Source: Ignavibacteriota bacterium
Lineage (GTDB): Bacteria; Bacteroidota; Ignavibacteria; Ignavibacteriales; Melioribacteraceae
Direction of reading: 5' to 3'
NCBI GenBank assembly: GCA_016716225.1
Contig: JADJWT010000001.1
Span: 372,001-436,000, forward strand
Length of the DNA: 64,000 nucleotides
Part shown: positions 42,931 to 51,777 of the stretch, piece after piece
Numbering within the stretch: position 1 is the first letter of the stretch
Layout of the letters: every line of letters begins with the position of its first letter
Translations under genes and position numbers: made by a program
The notes under the pieces: model-generated
The model's input: the letters and a program-made list of their open reading frames with translations, nothing else
The model's database searches: none
Told to the model about the DNA's origin: nothing

Positions 42931-42960
42931 GGTCGTATATTTCGCCGTGGTTGTCGAATC
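42931..42960. promoter_or_regulatory. Candidate activator-binding site
   Basis: A GC-richer stretch with TTTCGCCGTGG and GTTGTCGAATC, about 70-100 bp upstream of the TGGCAT box of the Gly/Lys-rich gene. It resembles the site at 37009-37051. Proposed enhancer for the regulator at 41012. Confidence 0.45.
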
Positions 42961-42962
42961 TT

Positions 42963-43000
42963 AAAAAAATGCTAACCAAAAATTTTTTTTTTGATTAGCA
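42963..43000 (-). terminator. Terminator of the signalling operon
   Basis: On the minus strand a 13-bp stem with one mismatch (TGCTAATCAAAAA against TTTTTGGTTAGCA) is followed by seven T, 28 bp after the stop of the lipoprotein gene. Confidence 0.8.
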
Positions 43001-43027
43001 CTTTTACATTTGTGAGAAGATTTATTT

Positions 43028-43807
43028 TTAGAGTACCAAAGTATGCTTAATAGTTTTATTTGAATCTGACATATCAAAATTATTTCCGGTAATAGAATTT
43101 ACAAATAATGCACAGCCCTCTAATTTTACAATTCCTAAATTTTCTGATAGCCAAACATTTGCTTTATAATTTTGAATTTTGCTATTCAATAAATTATTCA
43201 TATCCGGAATATTAATAGTTACTGTATATTCAATTTTTATTGATGGAACTTGTTCTGATTTATTATTTAGTAAAATATTTTCTTCGCCTAAATATTTCGC
43301 AGTTAGTGCAAATACCTTAAATCTAGCTGTGCCCATTACAGCATAAGCTTTGTAAACTTCCCATTCTTTATTTTGAACAAGCGGAAAATCAAGAACTTTG
43401 AAAACTTCATCTAATTCAAGTTTTACCGTTATGCCTAATGAATCCGGAATTAAATCAGAAGTTCCCGTTGTATCTGAAAAAATTTCTACAGAATTATCTG
43501 TTACTTTTATTTTTGTTTGTAGATTTATTCCATGAAGGAAATTATAAATTTCACTGCATACAAAATAATCAGATTCAATTTTATCAACGTGTAAAGTTCT
43601 TTGTCCAATTTCTACATAATTTTCAGAATTGTTATCAAGAGTATCAACTTTGTAAATAAAAGATTTTCCAATTTCAATTGGAAAAAATTTAGAAATTTCT
43701 TCAGCATTATTATTTGTTTCCGGATCAGTTGTATTTGTTGAATTATCTGAACAACTAATTAATAGCGAAAGTATTACCGCAAAAATTATTTTATTAATTA
43801 ATTTCAT
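43028..43807 (-). CDS. Lipoprotein of unknown function
   Basis: The 259-residue protein has a lipoprotein signal (SLLISC), an Asn/Thr-rich linker, and then a beta-rich domain with phrases FFPIEIGKSFIYKVDTL and VWLSENLGIVKLEG. The latter pattern is common in Bacteroidota lipoproteins of unknown role. Its start overlaps the end of the hybrid kinase gene by 14 bases, so it is translated from the same transcript and may be part of the signal input. Confidence 0.72.
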   Translation of the reverse strand: MKLINKIIFAVILSLLISCSDNSTNTTDPETNNNAEEISKFFPIEIGKSFIYKVDTLDNNSENYVEIGQRTLHVDKIESDYFVCSEIYNFLHGINLQTKIKVTDNSVEIFSDTTGTSDLIPDSLGITVKLELDEVFKVLDFPLVQNKEWEVYKAYAVMGTARFKVFALTAKYLGEENILLNNKSEQVPSIKIEYTVTINIPDMNNLLNSKIQNYKANVWLSENLGIVKLEGCALFVNSITGNNFDMSDSNKTIKHTLVL

Positions 43808-45326
43808 TTTTTATTTCTTTGCTCCCTTTATAAATATTATTGCTGTTTGTACTGGAAAATTTTATACTAAATTTGGTTCCAATTCCTTTCTTACTTTTAA
43901 CTTGAATAAATGCATCGTTTAATTCACAATATTTTTTTACTAATGCCAAGCCCAAACCATTTCCGTCAAACTTTCTTTTATATCCGGTTTCTTCTTGTGT
44001 GAAAGGTTCAAAAAGTGTTGGAAGAAATTCATCAGAAATTCCAATTCCCGTATCTTGAATATCAACACTCAAGTTTCCATTTTCATCATTGTACACAACT
44101 ATTTCTACATGACCCTCTTTGGTATATTTCAAACCGTTATCTATTAGATTAACGAATAATTGAGAAAGTGAATATTTATCACCCAAAATATTTGTTTTCT
44201 CAGCACTGTTAGTAAACTTTAATTCCAAACCACGCTGCTTTGCAGTATGTTTAAATTCCTCATAAAGATTATTTAAAATATCTTCTACCAAATCTATTTG
44301 TGTTCTAAATGTTTCAAAAGTTCCGGACTGGAACTGCGCCATATTAAGAATTGAATCTATAGTTCGTGTTAATCTTCTGCTTCCCAAATCTATAGCATGA
44401 AATAATTCTTTGTAAGTTGTCGCATCGTCTTGATTCAATTCATTTTGCAATAGTGAGATATAACTTAGAATTGTATTTATTGGAGTTCTAATTTCGTGTG
44501 ACATTCCAGCTAAGAATTCGGTTTTTAATCTATCTGATTCTTCAGCTTTTTCTTTTGCTCTAATTAACTGAGCTTGGAATTGTTCTTGGATAGATACATC
44601 TTCAATTGTTCCATCGAAAAATACTCCATTCTTTTCTGCTTTTATAAGATTTCCGTTTATACTTACAGTAATTAACGAACCATCTTTCTTTTTTACAATT
44701 TGTTTATTGCTGCTTATTGCGCCTTCAAATTTTATTTTATCTATCAAATGATTCCAAGCTTCAATTCCATTTTGCAGTAATGAATAAGTCGGAACATTTA
44801 ACAACTCGTTTGAATTCGCAAAGCCGAGAATTTTAACTAATGCCGGATTAACTAAAACCAATGTACCATCAATTTTAGTTCTAAAAATTCCCATAGTTGA
44901 ATTTTGTACTAAACTTCTAAAACGAGCTTCATTTTCTCTTAACTTAGCTTCCATTTTGTGTTTGTACAATGCCATTTCTATAGTGGTATTTAGTTCTCTT
45001 TCTTCAAATGGTTTTATTAGATATCCGAAAGCATCAGAAACTTTTGCTCTTTGAAGTGTTGGTTCATCTGCATTTGCAGTTAAATATATTACTGGGATAT
45101 CTGAAAAAGATCTAATTTTTGTTGCTGTTTCAATTCCATCAATATCACCTTGAATCATTATATCCATAAGTATAAGATCTGGTTCTTCTCTTATTGCATT
45201 TTCAATTGCCATTTGCCCGTTTGAAACTATTCGCATTACTTCATATCCCATTGCTTTTAGGCGCTCGGCTATTTCCATTGCAATAATAATTTCATCTTCA
45301 ACAACAAGAATTTTTGCTTTATCCAT
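43794..45326 (-). CDS. REC-PAS-histidine kinase hybrid
   Basis: The 510-residue cytoplasmic protein has an N-terminal receiver domain (D55 in LILMDIM), a PAS domain (about 135-255), a HisKA domain with H277 (GMSHEIRTPIN), and an ATPase domain (QLFVNLIDNGLKYT, DTGIGI, GNGLGLALV). An N-terminal receiver means it is controlled by an upstream kinase, most likely the one encoded 6 bp upstream. No DNA-binding domain is present, so it passes the phosphate on to another protein. Confidence 0.92.
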   Translation of the reverse strand: MDKAKILVVEDEIIIAMEIAERLKAMGYEVMRIVSNGQMAIENAIREEPDLILMDIMIQGDIDGIETATKIRSFSDIPVIYLTANADEPTLQRAKVSDAFGYLIKPFEERELNTTIEMALYKHKMEAKLRENEARFRSLVQNSTMGIFRTKIDGTLVLVNPALVKILGFANSNELLNVPTYSLLQNGIEAWNHLIDKIKFEGAISSNKQIVKKKDGSLITVSINGNLIKAEKNGVFFDGTIEDVSIQEQFQAQLIRAKEKAEESDRLKTEFLAGMSHEIRTPINTILSYISLLQNELNQDDATTYKELFHAIDLGSRRLTRTIDSILNMAQFQSGTFETFRTQIDLVEDILNNLYEEFKHTAKQRGLELKFTNSAEKTNILGDKYSLSQLFVNLIDNGLKYTKEGHVEIVVYNDENGNLSVDIQDTGIGISDEFLPTLFEPFTQEETGYKRKFDGNGLGLALVKKYCELNDAFIQVKSKKGIGTKFSIKFSSTNSNNIYKGSKEIKNEIN

Positions 45327-45332
45327 AATTAC

Positions 45333-46796
45333 TTAACTCGCTTTAGCATATTTGGGATCTTCGAAAACAAGTTTTACTGTAGTTCCATTTTTATTATAAA
45401 ATTCTACTTTTCCGTTTAATTGAATTGTTAAATTGTTTACCAATCTTAAACCAAGTGAATCAGATTCTTCAATCTTTAGATTGCTGGGTATTCCCTTTCC
45501 ATTATCGCTTATTTTCAATATTAGTTTATTATTTTCATTGTGACCCATATCAATTCTTATTTCACCACTAGCTTCATTATCAAAGCCGTGCTTCAACGAA
45601 TTTGATATTAATTCATTTATTATTAATCCGCAAGGAACAGCAGTATCAACATTCAATTCAATGTTTGCAATATTTGTTTTAAGTTTTATTTTATTTTGGT
45701 TTACACCATAGGATTGGAATAAATAGTTCGTTAATTTTTTTACATACTCTTTAAAATTTATATTTGCCAAATCATCTGATTGATACAATCTTTCGTGAAT
45801 TAAAGCCATTGATTTTACTCTATTTTGACCTTCTCGAAACATTTCTAAAGTTAAGGGATCGGTAATTTTTTTCGATTGAAAAAAGAATAGACTTGAAACT
45901 ATTTGTAGATTGTTCTTTACTCGGTGATGAATTTCTTTGAGCAAAACTTCTTTTTCTTCGAGAGATTTTCCAATTTCTTTTTCAGCTTTTTTTCTAACAT
46001 CATTTTCTTTTTGTAAAGATTTTAAAGCTCGTTCAAGTTCAACAGTTCTATCAACAACGCGTTGCTCCAATTCTTTATTTATGATTTCCATTTCAACAGT
46101 TGTGCCAGCAATTTTTTCTACCATTTCATTAAATGAATTTGCCAAATATCCAACTTCATCATTGCTTACAACTTCTGCTCTTTGTGAATAATCTCCATCT
46201 CTAATTTTATTCACTGTACTTACAAATTTTGTCAATGGTTTTGTAAAATACATACCAATGAAATAGACAAGAACACTGCCTACCAAGAATAAAATCAAAC
46301 TTACAATACCAATATTGAATCTAAGCTCTTCAATTTTATCATAAACCAATCTTAATGAATAACCAATATAAATGTTCCCAACGGTTTCACTTCCCATTAA
46401 AATTGGAGCATGGATTTTCATTATTTCCCATCGTTTTGAAATTCCATTTCCTTCATTTTTTGTATAATTATTCATCACTGCAGTAAAATAGTTAAAATCA
46501 AAAAAGAGTGAATCAGCTTTTTCTATAACCACATATCTAATTTCTTCATTTTTAATTAAGGATTCTATTTCATCAACGGATGTATTATTTTCTTCTAAAT
46601 ATAAACCCGATGAAATTCCGTAAGCTGCAATTTTTGCAACAGAATTTGCTTTTTCTCGCAAACTTTCAATTCTTTCTTGCTCAAATTTTTCTGGGAAATA
46701 AATGAATATGAATAACGAAAATAATCCCAATAAGATTGTGAAAAGGGATGTGAGTTTAAACTTTAACGAAATATTTAATTTGAATTTCTGTTTCAT
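45333..46796 (-). CDS. Membrane histidine kinase of the HisKA_2 type
   Basis: The 487-residue protein has two membrane helices (about 12-32 and 163-183) around a periplasmic sensor region, a HAMP domain, a coiled coil (about 240-290), and a HisKA_2 domain whose phospho-site is EIHHRVKNNLQIVSSL. The ATPase domain follows (ISNSLKHGF, DNGKGIP). HisKA_2 kinases often feed hybrid or PhyR-like proteins. It is the first gene of a three-gene group with the REC-PAS-kinase hybrid. Confidence 0.91.
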   Translation of the reverse strand: MKQKFKLNISLKFKLTSLFTILLGLFSLFIFIYFPEKFEQERIESLREKANSVAKIAAYGISSGLYLEENNTSVDEIESLIKNEEIRYVVIEKADSLFFDFNYFTAVMNNYTKNEGNGISKRWEIMKIHAPILMGSETVGNIYIGYSLRLVYDKIEELRFNIGIVSLILFLVGSVLVYFIGMYFTKPLTKFVSTVNKIRDGDYSQRAEVVSNDEVGYLANSFNEMVEKIAGTTVEMEIINKELEQRVVDRTVELERALKSLQKENDVRKKAEKEIGKSLEEKEVLLKEIHHRVKNNLQIVSSLFFFQSKKITDPLTLEMFREGQNRVKSMALIHERLYQSDDLANINFKEYVKKLTNYLFQSYGVNQNKIKLKTNIANIELNVDTAVPCGLIINELISNSLKHGFDNEASGEIRIDMGHNENNKLILKISDNGKGIPSNLKIEESDSLGLRLVNNLTIQLNGKVEFYNKNGTTVKLVFEDPKYAKAS

Positions 46797-46920
46797 ATTT
46801 TAATTTTAGTGCATAAATCTTTTTACTCAAAAAACCTAAATACATAAAGAATTATATAATTTAGGTTTTAGTAAACTTTCTAAAATGTTTATTATACTAT
46901 CGAATAAGAAACTAGTAAAT

Positions 46921-46945
46921 TGAGGGAGAAATGATTAATTATTAG
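46921..46945 (+). other. Ribosome site with a four-codon open frame
   Basis: TGAGGGAGAA is followed by ATG ATT AAT TAT TAG. The start context is the same as for sppA and the 37239 gene (AATTGAGGGAnAAATG). There is no gene behind it: the convergent Sel1 gene ends 31 bp further on. It may be a gene remnant or a leader peptide. Confidence 0.4.
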
Positions 46946-46975
46946 AAAGAAAAATTATTTTAATTTTTAATTTTT

Positions 46976-48532
46976 CTAATTTATAAATATTTGGAATTCC
47001 TCATCATTGGGTCTAAGTGAATCATACATTTTTCTTAGCGAGTTATAAGCGGCTTCGTTTCCTCTTCTTGCAGCTTGTCGGTATAATTTTGCGGCTTCTG
47101 TTTTATTTATTTTTACGGCAATTCCTTGTTCATAACAATTTGCCAAAGCTGCTTCGGCTAATACCGATCCTTTGTTTGCAAATTCCATTAATGTTTTTAG
47201 ATGCTCAGAATTTGAACTATCTTTGTCAGAATTAATTTTAAGAAATGCTAATCTTACTTCAGCTTCGCTGCTACCAAGTTTTACAGCTTTTTCAAAATAT
47301 TCGATAGCTTTTAAAGAATCTTTCTTAACTAAAATTCCGGTGTAATACGCTAAACCTAATTCAATTATTGAATTTATATGATTTTGTTTATCTGCTTTTT
47401 TTAACAAATCAAATGCTTCGGTTTCGGTTAGTGAGTAGTCCATTCCCAACGCAATTAATCCAGCCCAAATATACATTGCATCTGGATTATCATTTTTAAC
47501 TTCATTTCGCAAATAATTATAAAAATTATTACTTCTAGAAATTTTTAATAGTGGTTCCGCAGCTTTAAAGGATCCTAGTCTAAAAGCTTTTAAATAATTT
47601 GCTGCTGCCAATATTTTATTTTTTTCAATTCCAATTCCTTGATCAAAGAGTTTAGCATTAATTAACAATGCTTCTGGACTTCCCGAAGTTGCCGCATAAT
47701 CTATTAAACCCAATGCGGATGTATCTTTTATTTCATCTTCATATTCATTTGAATTAATATTTAGTATTTTTTTAATTTCATTTTTCTTAGAAGTTAAAAT
47801 TTCATTTAGATATTTTCTTTCTTCATCTTCATTTAATGTATCGGCCTTAAAATCAAAATAATCCAAGTTGTAATCTTCAAGTGTAAATGAATTATCACTG
47901 ATTTTTGTTTCCGGTTTTACATTTTGATAGTTAGTTGAATCATTTGCAATAACAATTCCGTTTTTCTTGAATTCGTCTAAAACAAGTTTCGCTTCCTCAA
48001 ATCCTCTATCAGCTGACTTTTTCAACCATTTATATGCTTCATCTAAATTTTTATTAACAACAAGATTATCTGTATGAAGTAAACCAAAGATATACTGGGC
48101 TTGCTCCATTCCGCTTTCAGCAGCAACTTTAAAATTGTTAAATGCTTTAAAAGGATTCCATTCTATTCCAATTCCATTACTTAACATAATTGCATAATTA
48201 AAATTTGCTGCAGGTAAATTTTTAGATGCAGCTAAGCCAATCCATTCTGCAGCTTTTATAGAGTCAACTGGCACACCAATTCCGAGAATATATCTAATTC
48301 CCAATTCATGCTGCGCAAATGGATCTCCGCTTTTTGCTTTTTCTGTTAGAACAAATGCAGCAGCTAAATTATAGTTTGGATATTTGGGTTTGATAAGTGG
48401 TGTTTTATATTGCAGACCAGTTTTCTTTATAACTTCGCTTTTTACATTTTCTTGAGGGAAAAGAATAGTTGGAATTAAGAGTGCAACAAAAATTATTTTT
48501 TTAAACATATTCCGGTTAAAAGACTTTAGCAT
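46976..48532 (-). CDS. Sel1-repeat secreted protein
   Basis: The 518-residue protein has a signal peptide (cleavage after TILFPQ) and many Sel1-like repeats (for example AKSGDPFAQHELGIRYILG, AAESGMEQAQYIFG, AVKLGSSEAEVRLAF, AARRGNEAAYNSL). Such arrays bind partner proteins in the periplasm, often in signalling or envelope assembly. Its ATG overlaps the stop codon of the RsbW-like gene (TAATG), so the two are translationally coupled; a second ATG at 48508 would give a shorter N-terminus. Confidence 0.85.
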   Translation of the reverse strand: MLKSFNRNMFKKIIFVALLIPTILFPQENVKSEVIKKTGLQYKTPLIKPKYPNYNLAAAFVLTEKAKSGDPFAQHELGIRYILGIGVPVDSIKAAEWIGLAASKNLPAANFNYAIMLSNGIGIEWNPFKAFNNFKVAAESGMEQAQYIFGLLHTDNLVVNKNLDEAYKWLKKSADRGFEEAKLVLDEFKKNGIVIANDSTNYQNVKPETKISDNSFTLEDYNLDYFDFKADTLNEDEERKYLNEILTSKKNEIKKILNINSNEYEDEIKDTSALGLIDYAATSGSPEALLINAKLFDQGIGIEKNKILAAANYLKAFRLGSFKAAEPLLKISRSNNFYNYLRNEVKNDNPDAMYIWAGLIALGMDYSLTETEAFDLLKKADKQNHINSIIELGLAYYTGILVKKDSLKAIEYFEKAVKLGSSEAEVRLAFLKINSDKDSSNSEHLKTLMEFANKGSVLAEAALANCYEQGIAVKINKTEAAKLYRQAARRGNEAAYNSLRKMYDSLRPNDEEFQIFIN

Positions 48533-48948
48533 TATTTAAGGTTTTTAACCATTGTGAAAATATTTTTGTTCCCTTCTCTTAAATAATTTGTTTCATCCAT
48601 AAGTTGTTCAATTATAAATAATCCCATTCCACCTTCAGGTAAACTTTCAATATCATTTGGATCAAAATCAAGTGTAGGTTTATTTAAATTTGATCGTTCA
48701 ATTCCGTAATCGGTTAAAATAATTTTAAATATTTTATTTTTCACTTCCATTGAAATTTCAATAGTGTTATTTTCTTCTCCTTTATAAGCATGCTTAATTA
48801 TATTATTTAGAGCTTCAGCAATACTTAATTCAATTTCTCTAATGGAGTTATCGGAAATTAAATGATCTTCACAGAAAGTTTTAGTAATAAAACAAACTGA
48901 ATTAACATTTTTATATTCACTATTTATTATAAATTTTTTAGAGTTCAT
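48532..48948 (-). CDS. RsbW-like anti-sigma ATPase/kinase
   Basis: The 138-residue protein has the GHKL ATPase fold alone: the N-box AEALNNIIKHAY, DYGIE in place of DxGxG, and GGMGLFIIEQLMDE. It lacks any sensor or dimerisation domain, so it belongs to the RsbW/SpoIIAB group that binds a sigma factor or an anti-anti-sigma partner. No STAS partner is next to it here. It is followed in the same transcript by the Sel1 protein gene. Confidence 0.87.
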   Translation of the reverse strand: MNSKKFIINSEYKNVNSVCFITKTFCEDHLISDNSIREIELSIAEALNNIIKHAYKGEENNTIEISMEVKNKIFKIILTDYGIERSNLNKPTLDFDPNDIESLPEGGMGLFIIEQLMDETNYLREGNKNIFTMVKNLK

Positions 48949-49029
48949 TAAAATTTTACTTTAGAAGCGAAAAGTTTTTAATTATCGAAAATATTATTTC
49001 AAAAATATAATATTTAATCAAAGTTGACA

Positions 49030-49055
49030 AAAAAAATCCAGCAAAAAGCTGGATT
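49030..49055 (-). terminator. Terminator of the cold-shock gene
   Basis: On the minus strand AATCCAGC pairs with GCTGGATT around TTTTT and is followed by a run of eight T, 30 bp after the stop codon. Confidence 0.9.
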
Positions 49056-49084
49056 GAAAAAAATGCGTGAAAAGGAAGTCAAAA

Positions 49085-49294
49085 TTATAAAACTTTAACG
49101 TCTTGAGCTTGCGGACCTTTTTGTCCTTCGCCAACGGTAAATTCTACTTTTTGTCCTTCTTTTAAAGATTTATAACCGTCTCCAACAATAGATTTGAAGT
49201 GAACAAATAAATCTTCACCTTCGGATTGTTGAATAAAGCCATAACCTTTAGAATTGTTGAACCATTTTACGGTTCCTTCTTTACGCTCTGCCAT
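49085..49294 (-). CDS. Cold-shock domain protein
   Basis: The 69-residue protein is a single cold-shock domain with both RNA-binding motifs, KGYGFI and DLFVHF. It binds single-stranded RNA or DNA and melts RNA structure. Length and residues are typical for CspA-like proteins. AAGGA precedes the ATG. It is monocistronic with a strong terminator; the tRNA-Ser lies upstream on the same strand. Confidence 0.96.
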   Translation of the reverse strand: MAERKEGTVKWFNNSKGYGFIQQSEGEDLFVHFKSIVGDGYKSLKEGQKVEFTVGEGQKGPQAQDVKVL

Positions 49295-49405
49295 TTTACA
49301 GCTTTCCTTTAAATAATGATAAAACTAGGAGTTGAACAGAGCTTCAAAATAACCAGAAAAACAAGATACTACCTTGAAAATTGCTGATCAACCACTTACT
49401 TATTA

Positions 49406-49427
49406 AATAACTTCTTACGAAGTTATT
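49406..49427 (-). terminator. Hairpin after tRNA-Ser
   Basis: AATAACTTC and GAAGTTATT form a perfect 9-bp stem directly after the tRNA 3' end. The following bases TAATAAG lack a T run, so it could be a terminator or a processing signal. Confidence 0.55.
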
Positions 49428-49428
49428 G

Positions 49429-49515
49429 CGGAGAGTTAGGGATTCGAACCCCAGAAGGACGTAAATCCTTAACGGTTTTCAAGACCGCCGCATTCAACCA
49501 CTCTGCCAACTCTCC
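49429..49515 (-). tRNA. tRNA-Ser (anticodon TGA)
   Basis: The minus strand folds as an 87-base class II tRNA. Acceptor arms GGAGAGT and ACTCTCC pair, the anticodon loop is CTTGAAA with TGA, a long variable arm is present, and the T arm has GGTTCGAATCC. The discriminator is G as usual for tRNA-Ser. CCA is not encoded and must be added. Confidence 0.96.
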
Positions 49516-49663
49516 AAAATTTAACTATCGAAAATTAGCTAATTTTCTTAAGTAAAGAGTTAAAAACTAAATATTTTTTTTAACAAGACCAAGAAAAATA
49601 GAAAAAATAGCAACCATTTTTTGTAATTTTATTTATATAAAAATTATAAAAAGAGGTGTTTGT

Positions 49664-51484
49664 ATGAAAAATTTATCACTTCTCCTTACTTTTATTCTAC
49701 TTTTTACTTTTTCCTGCTCAACACAAACAAAACCAAAAATTGATAGAGTTCCAAATTGGGCAAAATCTGCAGTCTGGTACCAAATTTTTCCTGAAAGATT
49801 TAATAATGGAGATAAGTCAAATGATCCAAAACCACTTGATTTAGCGGGAGGTTGGCCTTATGAAATTCCGGAAGGCTGGCAAAATCACCCTTGGACATCT
49901 GATTGGTATAAACTTCAACCTTGGGAAAATAATGGAAAAGATTTCTACTGGAATGCCGGAGTAAGAAGATATGGCGGTGATCTGCAAGGAATTTTAGATA
50001 AGTTAGATTACTTAGTTGATTTTGGAATAAATGCGATTTATTTAAATCCAGTTTTCGAATCTCCTTCGCTTCATAAATATGATGCGACAATGTATCATCA
50101 TATTGACAATAATTTTGGACCCAATCCAGAAAAAGACAGAGAAGTTTGGGAAACCGAAAATCCATCAGATCCAAAAACCTGGAAGTGGACAACTGCAGAT
50201 AGTTTATTCTTAAAGCTTATTGAAGAAGCTCATAAAAGAAATATAAAAATTATAATTGATGGAGTTTTCAATCATGTTGGAAATACATTTTGGGCATTTC
50301 AAGATGTTGTGAAGAATCAAGAAAAATCTAAATTCAAAGATTGGTTCACAATAAAAACTTTTGATAACCCTGAAACTGCGGAAAAAGAGTTTGATTACCA
50401 AGGTTGGCTTGGTGTTAAAGATCTTCCGGAAATTAAAGAAGATGAAAATGGATTAATTGATAACGCAGCAAACCATGTTCATAATATTCTTAAAAGGTGG
50501 ATGGATCCAAATAATGATGGAAATCCAGAAGACGGAATTGATGGCTGGCGACTTGATGTTGCTGAAATGGTAAATCATCCTTTTTGGCAAAAGTTTAGAA
50601 ATTGGGTTAAAGAAATAAACCCAGATGCATACATCACAGGTGAAATTTGGTGGGAAAATTGGAAAATAAATAAAATGATGAATGCTTCGCCTTGGTTGCA
50701 AGGAGATCAATTTGATGCCGTTATGAATTATAGATTTGCTGAAGCTGCAAAGAATTTTATCAGCGATCAAAAAAATAAAATTTCTTCACAAGGATTTATT
50801 GATTCTATAAATATTATCAGAAAAGATTATAATAAAGAAAATCTATATGTTTTGATGAATATTCTTGGAAGTCATGATGTTGAAAGAATAGCATCATTAA
50901 TTGTAAATCCAGATTATTGGTATGATCATAATGCAAATCCAGCTCAAAGAGAAAATTTTGATGTAAGAAAACCAAATGAATCCGAAAGACAAAAACAAAA
51001 ACTTATGGTTGGTTTGCAAATGACTATGCCGGGAGCTCCAATTGTATATTATGGTGATGAAGCCGGCATTTGGGGTGGAGATGATCCTGATTGCAGAAAG
51101 CCAATGATTTGGCCAGATTTGAAATATGAAACTGAAACAACTCATCCTTTTGGAAAATCAAGATCATTTGATGTAGTAAAATTTGATTCTTCACTTTATA
51201 ATTGGTACAAAGAATTAATTAAAATAAGAAAAAATAATATTGAACTGAGTCTTGGAGATTTGGAATTTCTGAATATTGATGATAAAGATGTTATTGGGTT
51301 CCAAAGAAATTACGAAAACAGAAAATCGATAATATTAGTTAACAGTATAAATTCAGTGAAAAGTATAAATATAAAATCTGAATCAAATAGTTTAACAAAT
51401 ATAATTGATCAAAATGAATTTACAAATAAAGATTCTAATTTTACTTTTGAATTAAAACCATTTGAAATTAAAATTCTTAAGTAA
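49664..51484 (+). CDS. GH13 alpha-amylase-family lipoprotein
   Basis: The 606-residue protein has a lipoprotein signal (TFSCS) and a GH13 (beta/alpha)8 barrel resembling cyclomaltodextrinases or neopullulanases (SAVWYQIFPERFNNGD). The catalytic residues are present: nucleophile D298 (GWRLDVAEM), acid/base E327 (TGEIWW), and D405 (LGSHDVER). A small beta domain closes the protein. It should cut alpha-glucans at the periplasmic or outer surface. It converges on the susE-susD-susC operon and lies 180 bp from a DUF5989 gene. AGAGGTG precedes the ATG. Confidence 0.94.
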   Translation: MKNLSLLLTFILLFTFSCSTQTKPKIDRVPNWAKSAVWYQIFPERFNNGDKSNDPKPLDLAGGWPYEIPEGWQNHPWTSDWYKLQPWENNGKDFYWNAGVRRYGGDLQGILDKLDYLVDFGINAIYLNPVFESPSLHKYDATMYHHIDNNFGPNPEKDREVWETENPSDPKTWKWTTADSLFLKLIEEAHKRNIKIIIDGVFNHVGNTFWAFQDVVKNQEKSKFKDWFTIKTFDNPETAEKEFDYQGWLGVKDLPEIKEDENGLIDNAANHVHNILKRWMDPNNDGNPEDGIDGWRLDVAEMVNHPFWQKFRNWVKEINPDAYITGEIWWENWKINKMMNASPWLQGDQFDAVMNYRFAEAAKNFISDQKNKISSQGFIDSINIIRKDYNKENLYVLMNILGSHDVERIASLIVNPDYWYDHNANPAQRENFDVRKPNESERQKQKLMVGLQMTMPGAPIVYYGDEAGIWGGDDPDCRKPMIWPDLKYETETTHPFGKSRSFDVVKFDSSLYNWYKELIKIRKNNIELSLGDLEFLNIDDKDVIGFQRNYENRKSIILVNSINSVKSINIKSESNSLTNIIDQNEFTNKDSNFTFELKPFEIKILK

Positions 51485-51487
51485 TTA

Positions 51488-51646
51488 TTAAAAAATTGCG
51501 TATATAAATGGAGCTAAAGCTGAACCTTGAGTAAGAACTATTAATGCACCTAATAGTACCAAGAAAAAAACAATTGGCAGAAGCCACCATTTTTTTCTTA
51601 CTCTTAGAAATTCCCAAAGTTCTTTAATTGTGGAAAGTTTGCTCAT
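51488..51646 (-). CDS. DUF5989-type small membrane protein
   Basis: The 52-residue frame encodes one membrane helix with the typical DUF5989 arrangement: an N-terminal LWEFLRVRKKWWLLP, a helix, then LTQGSALAPFIYAIF. DUF5989 proteins are usually found beside SxtJ-like and carbamoyltransferase genes; here it is alone, 3 bp from the convergent amylase stop. Function is unknown. The match is by motif memory and is good because both ends are conserved. Confidence 0.8.
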   Translation of the reverse strand: MSKLSTIKELWEFLRVRKKWWLLPIVFFLVLLGALIVLTQGSALAPFIYAIF

Positions 51647-51733
51647 AAAATCTATTTTTAAATGAGTTGAAAAATATTAAAAACTATTTAAATAAATAAT
51701 GAAATTTCGTTGAAAGTTATTTTTCTTTAAAAT

Positions 51734-51767
51734 AAAAAAGACTGCCTATTATGACAGTCTTTTTTTT
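51734..51767 (-). terminator. Terminator of the sus operon
   Basis: AAAAAAGACTG pairs with CAGTCTTTTTT around a 10-base loop, and the minus-strand transcript ends in a T run, 11 bp after the susE-like gene. Confidence 0.85.
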
Positions 51768-51777
51768 ATAAACTATG

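Noticed and set aside
46943..46980. Hairpin TTAGAAA/TTTCTAA as terminator of the Sel1 gene
   Set aside because: The stem is A/T only, bulged, and overlaps the stop codon; too weak to call.
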